Position numbers and translations under genes: made by a program
Source of the DNA: Candidatus Rifleibacteriota bacterium
GTDB taxonomy: Bacteria; Muiribacteriota; Ozemobacteria; Ozemobacterales; Ozemobacteraceae
Length of the DNA stretch: 64,000 nt
Direction: 5' to 3'
Assembly: GCA_018818125.1 (NCBI GenBank)
Contig: JAHISQ010000053.1
Coordinates: 1-64,000, forward strand
The notes under the pieces: model-generated
Database searches by the model: none
Told to the model about the DNA's origin: nothing
What the model saw: the letters and a program-made list of their open reading frames with translations, nothing else
Part shown: positions 34,944-44,582 of the stretch, piece after piece
How positions within the stretch are numbered: the stretch's first letter is position 1
Layout: each line of letters starts with the position of its first letter

Positions 34944-37688
34944 TTACCTGTTGTCGATAGATCTGGTTCTGAAACTGGCCGGCAGAACGTTGATATTAAA
35001 CTTGAGTTCACGGGCTTCACCAATACCGCCGGTTTTGGCGCGGTCATAGGCCTTAACTCTGAACTGATACCATCCGGCGGCTCTGAAAATATGATAAAAG
35101 CTGACTTTGGGGTCAAATTCGTTGAGTGCGAATTTGTCGAGATTGCTGCCATCTTTTACTATTTTGTTGCTGCTGACGATCTGGCCATCCTGTTCGTATT
35201 CGATATCTTCGAATTTACCTGTAGGTTGCTGGTTTTCGTTGAGAGCTTCAATTTCGACCTCAGTTTTGAGGATGCCACGGAATGGAGTCAGGCTGTCGAT
35301 ATTGTCATAGGGCGCAATATTGAAGCGCATGCGCTGGTCTTCAACCGGAATGCCGTTTTTGTCGGGCCCTTCGGGGTCAGTCGGGAAAGCCGGGAGTTTT
35401 TCTTCAGTACCATCTGCTTTGACCACCATCCACTCGCTGCCGGTCATGTCAATGTCGCCGCCAGCGCCGTCTTCGCCATGATTCTTAATAGCACCGGTCT
35501 GGATATTTTTGCTTACCAGCTGACCGCCTGCTTCTATGGCTTCTACCGGAGGAATACCGATCTTATGGGTGACGCCATTGTTCATGTCTTCAGCTTCAAC
35601 ATTAATAAGGGGCTTGCTGAAGGCTGCCATATCTTCGACTTTGATCAAGGAGCCGGCTGGAGCAGCGTTGCCACAGCAGTTTGATACTTCCTGAGTCATC
35701 AGACAATCGGGCGGGTGGGTCATTGAATCCCCATAGTAGAGTTCTGAGAGAGTTTTTCTGTTGGCATCATCGATACTGGCATTGGCGAGCAGAGTGCGTT
35801 CTGGGCCCGAAATCTTCTTGCCAACCATAGGTGCTGCGCTTTGATCGTTCCACTCGATTGAGTTGGTGGCGAAATGTCTGGGCAGAATTACGCGTTTGCC
35901 GGCAACGGTCCAGGAACCGCTGGTTACTTCGATGGTTTTGCCGGTTTCGGGGTCAACTTTGCTTATGGGTTTTTCTTTGTGTTGGGCGGGGATGTTCTCA
36001 AGCGCTATTGGACCAACAATACAGCGGCCAAGATGTATTTCAAATCCGATTGGCGCAAATCTGGTTGCGGCGCGGCTACCATCGCTTGAACTGTCGATAT
36101 AGCTTTTGAGTTCCTGCATGGCGACTCTGGCTTCTACTGCAGCTTCAGAGGTCTTTCCGGCAAGTTCGTCCACTATGTCGGCAAACACAGAGAGTTCTGC
36201 CGAGTCTTTCTTTTTCCAGGCTTCGTTAAGCTCGTTGGTGCGGGTTACCGGGTCGCCATTCTGGTAGAGGCAGTAATATACTACGCCTTTTTCCCATGGT
36301 TTCAGGAACTTGCCTGGCCAGCTGTTGGTATAGCGGTCAGCAATAAATTTGTCGCGTTTATTCTGTTCCTGTTGCTTCCAGTAGGCATGGTGACTTTCGT
36401 AGTATTCACGTTCGCGTGAGCTGTAAGCGCGGCCTATATATGGACCGTAGGTATCGTTTGATTTGAGGAAGTAAAAAAACATTACTGCCTCAAGATTGCT
36501 GGCACCGTCAAAGAATGGGTTGGGCAGCTGATAGAGTTCGTCTGGACTGAACTGATATTCGAAGTTACTGGTGATTGCCGGAGAAGTCGGCTGCAGTTCA
36601 GAGTTTTCGTTCTCGTAACCAATGGTCATGCCGTCTTCGCCACCGTTGTAGCCAAGGTATTTGCCAACCACGCCGGAGTGCACTGCACCCTTCGGGTCGA
36701 GAAAATCTTTTTTGATCTCCGGGAAGGAATAGTCTTCGACGTAAACGACGTTGTAGTCAGTAAATTCGTTAAAGGTTTTGTCGTCGATGGTTGCAGTGAG
36801 GTTCCAGGTGTCTTTGAGGGCATCTGGAACCGGCTTGGTCGTTTTATTTGCGCCTTCCGGCCCGAATTTCACAAACTCACTGTCGGCTGGTACGGCACCA
36901 AGACTGGCGGTGCCAGGAATTTCTCCGTCCGGGTTTGCGGTGCCAACAGCTGTTTCTGGGTATCCGTTGCCTGAGGTCGCCGGCACAGTGCCTAAAGTGG
37001 CGCGCTCATAGGTCATGATCATGCCAACCTGTTGCAGAAACTTTGATCCGGCAACGTCTTCGCGGCCACGGATACCTGAGTCGAAAGCAGCAGTATGTCT
37101 GTTTACAAACAGCTTTTTGTCTGGTACATCGCCTTCGCTTTTGGTGCCGCTCACCATTTCCTTGAAAAACTGGCCGTTAACCAGGTTGGGTCGCAGAAAC
37201 GGGGTCCAGACTTCGCCGCCAGAGGTTCCGTTTTTATTGCCTTCGGCCAGAGCCTTTTTCTTATCAGCCGGCTGTTCAAAGAACCAATGGTATTTTACGT
37301 TGCGGTAAACGTAAAACTTGTTGTTTTCTTTGACAATGAACGGAAACTTGTCTTTGCCGGCTCCGGTATTGCGATAAATTAGGGTGGAATTGGTGAGCAT
37401 GTTAGCCTTGTTCTTTACCACCGGATTTGGCTCATACATTGGCATCCATACGGCGATTTGTGCTTCTGGTTTGTCAGAGTGCCCTGATACGCGCTCAATA
37501 TTCATGCCGTCTGCGAGTGGACCATTTGCCTCAAATTTTGAATCAAAATGTCTAATCATAGACTGCGGAAAATAACTCGACTCTTTTCCGGGGGTTACCT
37601 CAATAGCACACAACGGGACTGTGGCTATCAGGCCGATCAGTAACAGAAAAACAATACAGAACGGTCTTTGCAGGCAATTCGATCTCAT
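34944..37688 (-). CDS. Large secreted protein of unknown function, 914 aa
   Basis: I do not recognise this protein. It has a signal peptide (hydrophobic 10-28, cleavage after LCA), no further membrane helix, and few Cys except DCLMTQEVSNCCGN (about 660-675). Charged, aromatic-rich segments dominate; YYESHHAYWKQQEQNKRDKF is one. The C-terminal 100 residues (FRAAGWYQFRVKAYDRA...LKFNINVLP) look like an Ig/PKD-type beta-sandwich. An AGGAGG site 6 bases before the ATG. It is the third gene of a minus-strand operon with a TPR protein and a propeller, and is followed by a terminator. Confidence 0.68.
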   Translation of the reverse strand: MRSNCLQRPFCIVFLLLIGLIATVPLCAIEVTPGKESSYFPQSMIRHFDSKFEANGPLADGMNIERVSGHSDKPEAQIAVWMPMYEPNPVVKNKANMLTNSTLIYRNTGAGKDKFPFIVKENNKFYVYRNVKYHWFFEQPADKKKALAEGNKNGTSGGEVWTPFLRPNLVNGQFFKEMVSGTKSEGDVPDKKLFVNRHTAAFDSGIRGREDVAGSKFLQQVGMIMTYERATLGTVPATSGNGYPETAVGTANPDGEIPGTASLGAVPADSEFVKFGPEGANKTTKPVPDALKDTWNLTATIDDKTFNEFTDYNVVYVEDYSFPEIKKDFLDPKGAVHSGVVGKYLGYNGGEDGMTIGYENENSELQPTSPAITSNFEYQFSPDELYQLPNPFFDGASNLEAVMFFYFLKSNDTYGPYIGRAYSSREREYYESHHAYWKQQEQNKRDKFIADRYTNSWPGKFLKPWEKGVVYYCLYQNGDPVTRTNELNEAWKKKDSAELSVFADIVDELAGKTSEAAVEARVAMQELKSYIDSSSDGSRAATRFAPIGFEIHLGRCIVGPIALENIPAQHKEKPISKVDPETGKTIEVTSGSWTVAGKRVILPRHFATNSIEWNDQSAAPMVGKKISGPERTLLANASIDDANRKTLSELYYGDSMTHPPDCLMTQEVSNCCGNAAPAGSLIKVEDMAAFSKPLINVEAEDMNNGVTHKIGIPPVEAIEAGGQLVSKNIQTGAIKNHGEDGAGGDIDMTGSEWMVVKADGTEEKLPAFPTDPEGPDKNGIPVEDQRMRFNIAPYDNIDSLTPFRGILKTEVEIEALNENQQPTGKFEDIEYEQDGQIVSSNKIVKDGSNLDKFALNEFDPKVSFYHIFRAAGWYQFRVKAYDRAKTGGIGEARELKFNINVLPASFRTRSIDNR

Positions 37689-37715
37689 AATTCCTCCTGG
37701 GAAATATTTAACTGA

Positions 37716-39311
37716 CTAGTTTGTTTTTAACTGGCTTTGAATCAAAGCCTCAAATTCGCGAGCTCTTCTGACTCCTTCTTCGTTTTCGTAAATCCAGCGT
37801 TTTACTTCTGGAGCCTCCGGCGAATCAGGCATTTTTGCGAGAAAATCTTGAAAATAGCTGTAGGCAAATTCCTGATTGATCATGGCGCGGTATACTCGGC
37901 TGAATCTTGGTCGATCTCTTACCAGAAGGTTCCCGGGGAATGATTCGTGGCCTTTGCCGGAATATAGCTGGCCAAGTCTCAGCTTAGCCTTGTAGGCAAT
38001 ATCGTCTTTATATAATGCAAGTCGACTGTATATTAGCATTGCCTTTGCCGGATATTCGTCAAACTCAAGAAAAACAGCTTTCCAGAACTCTACACGCGGG
38101 TCACCTATGACAATGCTTTCACATTTTGCCAGGTGTTTATTGGCGCGATAGTCGGCGCCCTGGGCAAGAATTTCGAGCAGCCCGAGGTTTACATCGAAGC
38201 TGTCCGGATTCATTTCGTAGGCGAGATTGAACATGACGAGAGCAAAGCCTTTGTTGTCGTTTTCCAGATAGGCTTTGCCCAGGCTGACCAGCGGTAATAC
38301 GCTGTCTGGCCACATTCCCCTGGCCTTTTGCAGGACTTCTATGGCTTTGGGGAACTGTTTCATGTGCTGATATACATCGCCAAGTCCTAGATAAGCGGGC
38401 ATATTGCCCGTGTCGAGTTTTATTATTTTTTCGTAGGTATTGACGGCTGGTTGAAATTTTTTGTTCTCGGTGTCGAGCTGAGCGGCCAGAATCAATAGTT
38501 CAACGTTTTCGGGCTCATTTTTGAGCAACGCGGTTATTATTGATTCTGCTTTTGCGAGATCTGGTTTGCCTGCAAATATGCTGGCACGGGCATATGCAGC
38601 CTGCTGCTTAACCGTTTGTTTGCCAGGGTTGGCTGTTTCGAGTTCGGCAAACACGCGCATAGCTTTTTGATAATAGCTGCTGCCAATTTGCTCAAGCGTT
38701 TCCGCTGTTTTGGTGAGCAGTTCGATGTTGCCTGGCTCGGCTTCAACTGCTGCGAGGAACTCATCCGCGGCGGTCTGTGCCTGACCGGTTTCAAGCTGCA
38801 CCATGCCATTGCGGTAGTGCTTGCGCGCCTTTTCGTTTTTAAGGCTGGCTAGATTGTAAACGTTGTTTTCTGGCTCGCTGGCCGGTTGTATGTCTGTAGT
38901 AGTCGCGCTGGCAGGATTTTTATCTGCAGTCACTTCGCTTGTCGGTTCGATAAAATCGGATTCACTTGTTTTGGACTCATCTATTTGTGGTGGTTTGGTA
39001 GTCTGTGCGAGTTCACGCAGCTTTTTGGCGCGTTCAAGAGCCTTGTCAGCGAGGTCGGTGCGCTCGAGTTTTCGCAGTGAGACACTGAAAAGATACCAGG
39101 CTTCGGCATGGCGCGGATGATCTTTGATTTCGTCTTTATTTTGAGTCAGAAGTTTGTTGAGCAACTCTGCTGATTTTTGAAACTCACCGGCTTTCATGAG
39201 TGTCCTGCCTGATTCGATCTCACGCGCAAGGTTATCTTCTGCCAGCATCCCTGTGGTGATAAAGAAAAAGAGACTAGCAAGCATTATGCCAAATTTTTTT
39301 GCCACCTTCAT
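37716..39311 (-). CDS. Exported TPR protein
   Basis: A 531-aa protein with a signal peptide (cleavage after GML/AED region, about residue 24), one TPR pair at about 30-90, a Thr/Ser/Glu linker (about 95-155), and a long TPR array to the end (HYRNGMVQLETGQAQTAADEF, AYLGLGDVYQHMKQFPKAIEV, VSLGKAYLENDNKGFALVMFN). It should be a periplasmic protein-protein scaffold. Its ATG overlaps the stop of the upstream propeller (TAATG) and GGAG lies just upstream, so translation is coupled. Confidence 0.82.
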   Translation of the reverse strand: MKVAKKFGIMLASLFFFITTGMLAEDNLAREIESGRTLMKAGEFQKSAELLNKLLTQNKDEIKDHPRHAEAWYLFSVSLRKLERTDLADKALERAKKLRELAQTTKPPQIDESKTSESDFIEPTSEVTADKNPASATTTDIQPASEPENNVYNLASLKNEKARKHYRNGMVQLETGQAQTAADEFLAAVEAEPGNIELLTKTAETLEQIGSSYYQKAMRVFAELETANPGKQTVKQQAAYARASIFAGKPDLAKAESIITALLKNEPENVELLILAAQLDTENKKFQPAVNTYEKIIKLDTGNMPAYLGLGDVYQHMKQFPKAIEVLQKARGMWPDSVLPLVSLGKAYLENDNKGFALVMFNLAYEMNPDSFDVNLGLLEILAQGADYRANKHLAKCESIVIGDPRVEFWKAVFLEFDEYPAKAMLIYSRLALYKDDIAYKAKLRLGQLYSGKGHESFPGNLLVRDRPRFSRVYRAMINQEFAYSYFQDFLAKMPDSPEAPEVKRWIYENEEGVRRAREFEALIQSQLKTN

Positions 39312-40279
39312 TATTTCTGCTCCTCAAGACCATTATCGCTGAAAAAATATTTTAATCTAAAGTCTGTACCGCTCTCAGATAGATAAATTTTACCATCAGT
39401 AGTGCCAATAAAAAATCTATTTCTTGCGTCGAGGATTGCGCACTTGGCAAGGTCTGGAGAATCTGGCAGTTTTTGTGTTTCGTCGTTTGTCAGTTTCCAC
39501 ATGGCTTTATCTCCGATAATAAGGGCAAATCCGTCTCCAGGCAGAATGAAATGAATCATTCCGTTAAAGTCTATTGCCTTTTTTGGCTCTTCACTGGCTT
39601 TCAGTGAGTATAGCCCATGTCTTGTGGTTGCTATCAAAAGTCTGTCGCCAGATATGGCAAGATGGTTAACCCCGCGATTCAGCTTTTCATACTGTGGGCG
39701 CCAGTCGGACAAATCGTTGCTGGCTGAATAAAGGCCGGTTGAAGTGCCAAGCCACAGACGATTCTGCCACTCGACAACTGAGTTTACCCAGGCGAGATTA
39801 ATCGACTGTGAATCTTTAACCGGTTGCCAGAAATTGTCTTTAAGGTAAGCGGTGCCGCTGCCCACGGAGCCAATAATAATCTGCCCTGTAGTCGTTCTGG
39901 TCAGCGCATGCAGCTTTTCAAAGCCTGCGTGCTGGCCAACGGGCTCAAATTTGTCGGTCAGTGTGTTGAGCTTTATGCATCCTCCGCCGGCAGTAGCCAC
40001 CCAGAGATACTGGCCATCGAACAGCAGATTGTTGATCATCGGATACGGCAGTTGAGTTGTTTCATCATAAAACTTGCGGATGCCGGATTCATCTATCAGC
40101 CACAGTCCTCTGCCAAAGGTGGCAACCCACATTCTACCGTGCTGGTCAAAGGCGATGCTGCGAATCGTAGCATCCTGCGCCGAAAAATGCGTATGGGCAA
40201 AGCCTTCGTCTAAAGTAAGAAGCATAAACAGAGTTAGGGCCGCTGCAATTGCCAGTAGCTTGTTAAACAACACTCTCAT
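39311..40279 (-). CDS. Secreted beta-propeller protein
   Basis: A 322-aa protein with a signal peptide (hydrophobic 9-27) followed by propeller blades: MWVATFGRGLWLID, LWVATAGGGCIKL, IIIGSVGSGTAYL, LWLGTSTGLYSA, LLIATTRHGLYSL and FFIGTTDGKIYL. It is the same class as the propeller at 33.9 kb and starts the operon. AAGGCGG precedes the ATG. No output domain is present. In known systems this fold senses glycans or forms assembly platforms; the role here is unknown. Confidence 0.78.
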   Translation of the reverse strand: MRVLFNKLLAIAAALTLFMLLTLDEGFAHTHFSAQDATIRSIAFDQHGRMWVATFGRGLWLIDESGIRKFYDETTQLPYPMINNLLFDGQYLWVATAGGGCIKLNTLTDKFEPVGQHAGFEKLHALTRTTTGQIIIGSVGSGTAYLKDNFWQPVKDSQSINLAWVNSVVEWQNRLWLGTSTGLYSASNDLSDWRPQYEKLNRGVNHLAISGDRLLIATTRHGLYSLKASEEPKKAIDFNGMIHFILPGDGFALIIGDKAMWKLTNDETQKLPDSPDLAKCAILDARNRFFIGTTDGKIYLSESGTDFRLKYFFSDNGLEEQK

Positions 40280-40431
40280 GGCCGCCTTGGACGATTGAAA
40301 TTGTGATTTGAACTTGTGTTGGCAAGCATTATTTTCGCTCTCCCTTGTATGTTCAGTAAATCATACGAAAACGCGACCGCAAAAGTTACAAAAATTAAAT
40401 CGTTTGAGTTTTGCAGATGTTTTAGTGTATC

Positions 40432-40460
40432 TTGACAGCGACGGGGGGGTATGCTAACAT
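40432..40460 (+). promoter_or_regulatory. hpf promoter
   Basis: A consensus TTGACA (40432-40437), a 17-base spacer with a G7 run, and TAACAT (40455-40460), 60 bases before the hpf ATG. Confidence 0.85.
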
Positions 40461-40519
40461 TTGCTACCCTGATTATATCCGGGGAAACGCGTCTATTCCT
40501 CATCATTCGGAGGCATTCT

Positions 40520-41107
40520 ATGCAATTTGTTATCAAGGGAAAAAATCTTCAGCTTACTGATGCGCTCAAAGAATACGCAGAAAAGAAGTTGACAACTATC
40601 ACGAAATACTTCGATCATATCGTCGAAGTTGATGTAACTCTTTCTGTGAAAGATTCTAAAGATCTAAGCCGCAGCAGGCTATGTGAAGTTACCGTATGGG
40701 CTAAGTCAGTCGGTAACCCGATTCACGGCAAGTCCGCTTCCGAAGATCTCTACGCTTCAATCGACATGGTCGCTGAAAAGATCGAGCGCCAGGTTAAGAA
40801 GTTCAAAGAAAAGATCACCGGTCGCCGCAGAAGCAACAAGGGGCTCGATAAACAGGCAACTCACAGCGTTCTTTCATTCGGTGACGATTTCGCCAGTCGG
40901 ACTGAAGATGCGCCAGAAGACAATAAGCCCAAAATCATTCGCAGCGGTACTTTCCCACTGCGCCCGATGTTCTCGGATGAAGCTGCTGAACAGCTTGACA
41001 TGTTTAACCAGGATTTCTTTGTTTTCTCTAATGCCGAAACCAACAAAATCAACGTGATTTACCGTCGCGGCGATGGTAATTTCGGCCTTATCGAACCTGA
41101 ATACTAA
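40520..41107 (+). CDS. hpf: Long-form ribosome hibernation-promoting factor
   Basis: A 195-aa protein. The N-terminal domain (1-100: QFVIKGKNLQLTDALKEYAEKKL...) is the ribosome-binding HPF fold and the C-terminal domain (about 140-195: FPLRPMFSDEAAEQLDMFNQDFFVFSNAETNKINVIYRR) is the dimerisation domain of long HPF, which forms 100S ribosome dimers. The ATG at 40520 has CGGAGG 6 bases upstream. It is followed by a PTS IIA gene, the same pairing seen in rpoN operons of other bacteria, though rpoN is absent. Confidence 0.94.
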   Translation: MQFVIKGKNLQLTDALKEYAEKKLTTITKYFDHIVEVDVTLSVKDSKDLSRSRLCEVTVWAKSVGNPIHGKSASEDLYASIDMVAEKIERQVKKFKEKITGRRRSNKGLDKQATHSVLSFGDDFASRTEDAPEDNKPKIIRSGTFPLRPMFSDEAAEQLDMFNQDFFVFSNAETNKINVIYRRGDGNFGLIEPEY

Positions 41108-41146
41108 ATACGAGATTTTGCCCCTGACGGGGTTGCAGGAGGAGTT

Positions 41147-41602
41147 TTGGAACTAAGCGAATTTATATCACCCCAGCTGACAAAGTTGGAATTGAGTTCC
41201 ACCACCAAGCTTGATGCCATTAAAGAGCTTATCGATCTGCTTGACACCGGCGGTTATCTAACCGATGCCGATGCTTTTCTAAAGTCTGTTCTTGAGCGTG
41301 AAAAAGTCGGTTCAACCGGAATCGGCAAAGGTATTGCGATACCTCACTCCAGAACTTCGACTGTCAGAGAGGTTGTTGTTGCTATTGGCCGTTCCAGCGC
41401 CGGTATAGAGTTCGAGGCACTGGATAATCGTCCGGTGCATCTGGTTTTCCTGATTGCAGCTCCGATAGAGTCTGGTGGCCTTTACCTCAAGGCTTTGGCA
41501 AGACTATCGCGCCTTCTGCGCTATCAGGAATTCAGAACCGAACTCATGGAAGCCGAGTCGGTAGATGAGATTATCAAGATTATCTCAGCCGAAGAAAAGT
41601 AA
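41147..41602 (+). CDS. PTS IIA protein, fructose/mannitol (PtsN-like) family
   Basis: A 151-aa single-domain IIA. The phospho-accepting His is H67 in GIAIPHSRT. Other family segments: VGSTGIGKGIAIPHS and VHLVFLIAAPIESGGLYLKALARLSRLLR. It starts at a TTG at 41147 with AGGAGG 4 bases upstream. Location behind hpf and the absence of IIB/IIC suggest a regulatory IIA like PtsN. It would receive phosphate from the HPr domain of the fusion at 59 kb. A short hairpin (CCCCTGACGGGG) lies just upstream, between it and hpf. Confidence 0.88.
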   Translation: MELSEFISPQLTKLELSSTTKLDAIKELIDLLDTGGYLTDADAFLKSVLEREKVGSTGIGKGIAIPHSRTSTVREVVVAIGRSSAGIEFEALDNRPVHLVFLIAAPIESGGLYLKALARLSRLLRYQEFRTELMEAESVDEIIKIISAEEK

Positions 41603-41711
41603 GTTTTTATCTGGCAAAGTTTAGGCTGAAACGGCTTAGGCTCAGGCTAACCGAAGACATCTGGCGCGCGCCTTAACTGAGGCCGCGCTTTCTATTTTGA
41701 AAGGGGTCAGC

Positions 41712-44483
41712 ATGTTCGACTGGCTTTTTAAATTCATCAGGTTTTTTGTTCCTGATTTCAACGCACGCGAATTGGCACGGCTTGACGATACTCTCGAAGA
41801 GATTAACGCTCTCGAAGACTATTACAAGAACCTTTCTGATGAAGAACTGGCAGGCATGACCCTCAAATTCCGTCAGCAGTTGTTTGACGGAAAGACCATC
41901 GAAGACATCAAGGCCGAGGCATTTGCCACCGTACGTGAAACCGCGCGCCGCGTTCTGAATATGCGGCACTACGATGTGCAGATTCTTGGCGGTCTGGCAT
42001 TGCACGAAGGCAGAATCATCGAAATGAAGACAGGCGAAGGTAAAACACTTGCAGCTACACTGCCGCTTTACCTGAATGCTCTCGAACTTAACCCGGAATG
42101 GGTCGCACTCGCTGAAGAAGAATACAAAGGCAAACCCATTGAATTTAAGCCGATTATTGACAAAAATGATCTGATGGTCCCGGTTGGTCGTGGAGCTCTG
42201 CTGGTAACTGTTAACGACTATCTGGCCCGTCGCGACTCCGAATGGATGGGACAGGTGTATCGATATCTCGGTCTGTCTGTTGGCCTGAATATACACGGAC
42301 TGACATCGGAGCAGAAGCGCGAAGCCTACGCGTCCGATATCACCTATGGCACCAACAACGAGTTTGGTTTCGATTATTTGCGCGATAACATGGCTTTGAG
42401 CCTTGCGGAATGCACGCAGCGCGGCGAATACAACTATTCAATCGTCGATGAAGTCGACTCTATTCTTATCGATGAGGCGCGAACCCCGCTGATTATCTCG
42501 GGTCCTGCCGAAAAAGCAACTTCTTTGTATTTTGTCTTCGCTAAAGTGGCGCGTGAGCTACTAAAGGCTGATGTTGATTACGTAATAGACGAAAAACACC
42601 ATGGTGTGTCAGTTAATGAAGAGGGTATTGCCAAGGTCGAAAAAGCGCTTGGCGTAGAAAACCTCTACGACAACAACAACATGGATCACGTTCATCACCT
42701 GCAGAATGCGCTCAAGGCCAGACACTTCTTTCACCGCGATAAAGAATACATTGTCAGGCCGCGCGAAGATGGTCGTGGTCAGGAAGTCGTCATTGTCGAT
42801 GAATTCACCGGTCGCCTGATGTTTGGACGTCGTTATTCAGACGGTTTGCACCAGGCCATTGAAGCCAAAGAAGGCGTGCCGATACAGCAGGAAAACCAGA
42901 CACTCGCTTCAATTACCTTTCAGAATTACTTCCGTCTCTATCGAAAGCTTGCCGGTATGACTGGTACTGCCGAGACTGAAGCCAAAGAATTTAATGAGAT
43001 ATACAAATGCGAAGTCATCGTCGTTCCATCGAACAAACCCTGTGTCCGACTGGATCTTGCTGATGTTATATATAAGACTGTTCTAGAGAAATTTGAAGCG
43101 ATAGTTGATAATATTATCGAAATTCATGAGCGCCGTCAGCCGGTTCTGGTTGGAACTATCTCAATCGAAAAGAGTGAGCTTATCGCGGCGATGCTGCGCA
43201 AACGCGGTACTGAATGCCAGGTTCTTAACGCCAAATATCACGAGCGCGAAGCTGATATTGTTGCTCAAGCTGGTCGTGAGGGCAGTATAACCATTGCCAC
43301 AAATATGGCTGGTCGTGGTACTGACATTTTGCTCGGTGGCAACCCCGAGATGCTTGCAAAAGACGAAGTTGGAGAAAGTGATGGCGAAGAATACGCCGCC
43401 GCACTTGCTAAGTATCGTCTGCTCTGCGAAGCCGAAAAAAAGAGAGTAATCGAGGCTGGCGGTCTGTTTATTCTAGGTACAGAACGTCATGAATCTCGGC
43501 GAATCGATAACCAGCTGCGTGGTCGTGCAGGTCGTCAAGGCGATCCGGGTGCCAGCCAGTTTTATCTGTCGCTCGAAGACGATCTTATGCGTCTGTTTGG
43601 TTCGGTCAATATCGCCGGCTGGATGGAAAAGCTTGGCTGGGAAAAGGGTGAGCCGATTGAGCACCCCTGGATCTCAAAGTCGATAGAGAGCGCTCAGCGC
43701 AAGGTTGAAGGCTATCATTTTGATGTTCGCAAGCACGTTCTTAAATATGACGACGTAATGAATCAGCAGCGCGCCGTGGTTTATCAGGAACGCCGCAAAG
43801 CTCTTGAGCAGGATAGCATCTATGATGATATTCTTTCGATGATCGATGAGGTTATTGAAGATGCTGTGGCCGGTGCTTTCAATCCTGAAGTTGACTCCGA
43901 TGATTATGATTACAATGCTTTGGCAGACCAGCTTAAAAAGGTCTTTCCGATCGAAGTTGAGGGCGGTGACCCTCATAACGGCAAACCAGGCCAACTCTGC
44001 ACCTATTCGCGCGAAGAACTGGTAATAGAACTTCGCCAACGAGCTCTCGATAAACTGGCTGCCAAGCGTACAGAGCTGGGTGAGCACGACTTTTTCCAGA
44101 TGCAGAAATTTCTGCTGTTGCAGATTGTCGACAGCAAGTGGAAAGACCATCTGCACAACATGGATAATCTGCAGGATGGTATTCATCTGCGTTCATGGGG
44201 ACAGCGCGATCCGCTGGTAGAATACAAGATCGAAGGCTTTCAGATGTTTCAGAACATGATTGACAGCATCAAGGAAGACTTACTTTATTATCTCTACCGC
44301 GTTTCTTATTCTCGTGCTGAAGAAAAAGAAGCCCAGGAAAAGAAAGAACAGGAAGTTTACTACAACCGTGGTGACGAAGAAGCCGTTGTTAAGTCTCCGA
44401 CACGTGCCGACGAAACGGTTGATCGTAATGCGGCATGCCCCTGCGGTAGCGGTAAGAAATACAAGAAGTGCTGCGGACGCTAG
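41712..44483 (+). CDS. secA: Protein translocase ATPase SecA
   Basis: A 923-aa motor ATPase of the Sec pathway. Walker A MKTGEGKT (105-112), VTVNDYLARRDSEWMG, YGTNNEFGFDYLRDNM, the DEVDSILIDEARTPLIISG region, GMTGTAETEAKEF, ATNMAGRGTDILLGG and the C-terminal zinc motif CPCGSGKKYKKCC are all seen. There is an insertion of about 33 residues between Walker A and VTVNDYLA (PEWVALAEEEYKG...), absent from typical bacterial SecA. The ATG at 41712 has AAGGGG 5 bases upstream. It leads a unit with pilin-like genes and prfB. Confidence 0.97.
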   Translation: MFDWLFKFIRFFVPDFNARELARLDDTLEEINALEDYYKNLSDEELAGMTLKFRQQLFDGKTIEDIKAEAFATVRETARRVLNMRHYDVQILGGLALHEGRIIEMKTGEGKTLAATLPLYLNALELNPEWVALAEEEYKGKPIEFKPIIDKNDLMVPVGRGALLVTVNDYLARRDSEWMGQVYRYLGLSVGLNIHGLTSEQKREAYASDITYGTNNEFGFDYLRDNMALSLAECTQRGEYNYSIVDEVDSILIDEARTPLIISGPAEKATSLYFVFAKVARELLKADVDYVIDEKHHGVSVNEEGIAKVEKALGVENLYDNNNMDHVHHLQNALKARHFFHRDKEYIVRPREDGRGQEVVIVDEFTGRLMFGRRYSDGLHQAIEAKEGVPIQQENQTLASITFQNYFRLYRKLAGMTGTAETEAKEFNEIYKCEVIVVPSNKPCVRLDLADVIYKTVLEKFEAIVDNIIEIHERRQPVLVGTISIEKSELIAAMLRKRGTECQVLNAKYHEREADIVAQAGREGSITIATNMAGRGTDILLGGNPEMLAKDEVGESDGEEYAAALAKYRLLCEAEKKRVIEAGGLFILGTERHESRRIDNQLRGRAGRQGDPGASQFYLSLEDDLMRLFGSVNIAGWMEKLGWEKGEPIEHPWISKSIESAQRKVEGYHFDVRKHVLKYDDVMNQQRAVVYQERRKALEQDSIYDDILSMIDEVIEDAVAGAFNPEVDSDDYDYNALADQLKKVFPIEVEGGDPHNGKPGQLCTYSREELVIELRQRALDKLAAKRTELGEHDFFQMQKFLLLQIVDSKWKDHLHNMDNLQDGIHLRSWGQRDPLVEYKIEGFQMFQNMIDSIKEDLLYYLYRVSYSRAEEKEAQEKKEQEVYYNRGDEEAVVKSPTRADETVDRNAACPCGSGKKYKKCCGR

Positions 44484-44582
44484 TCTTTACCGTGACTTCG
44501 TTCTCTAACTGTTCGTGTCCTGATGCTATTTTGTCGGGCAGGTTGTATAATGTCTGTACATCTTATGTTTCAGGTAGGCAAA

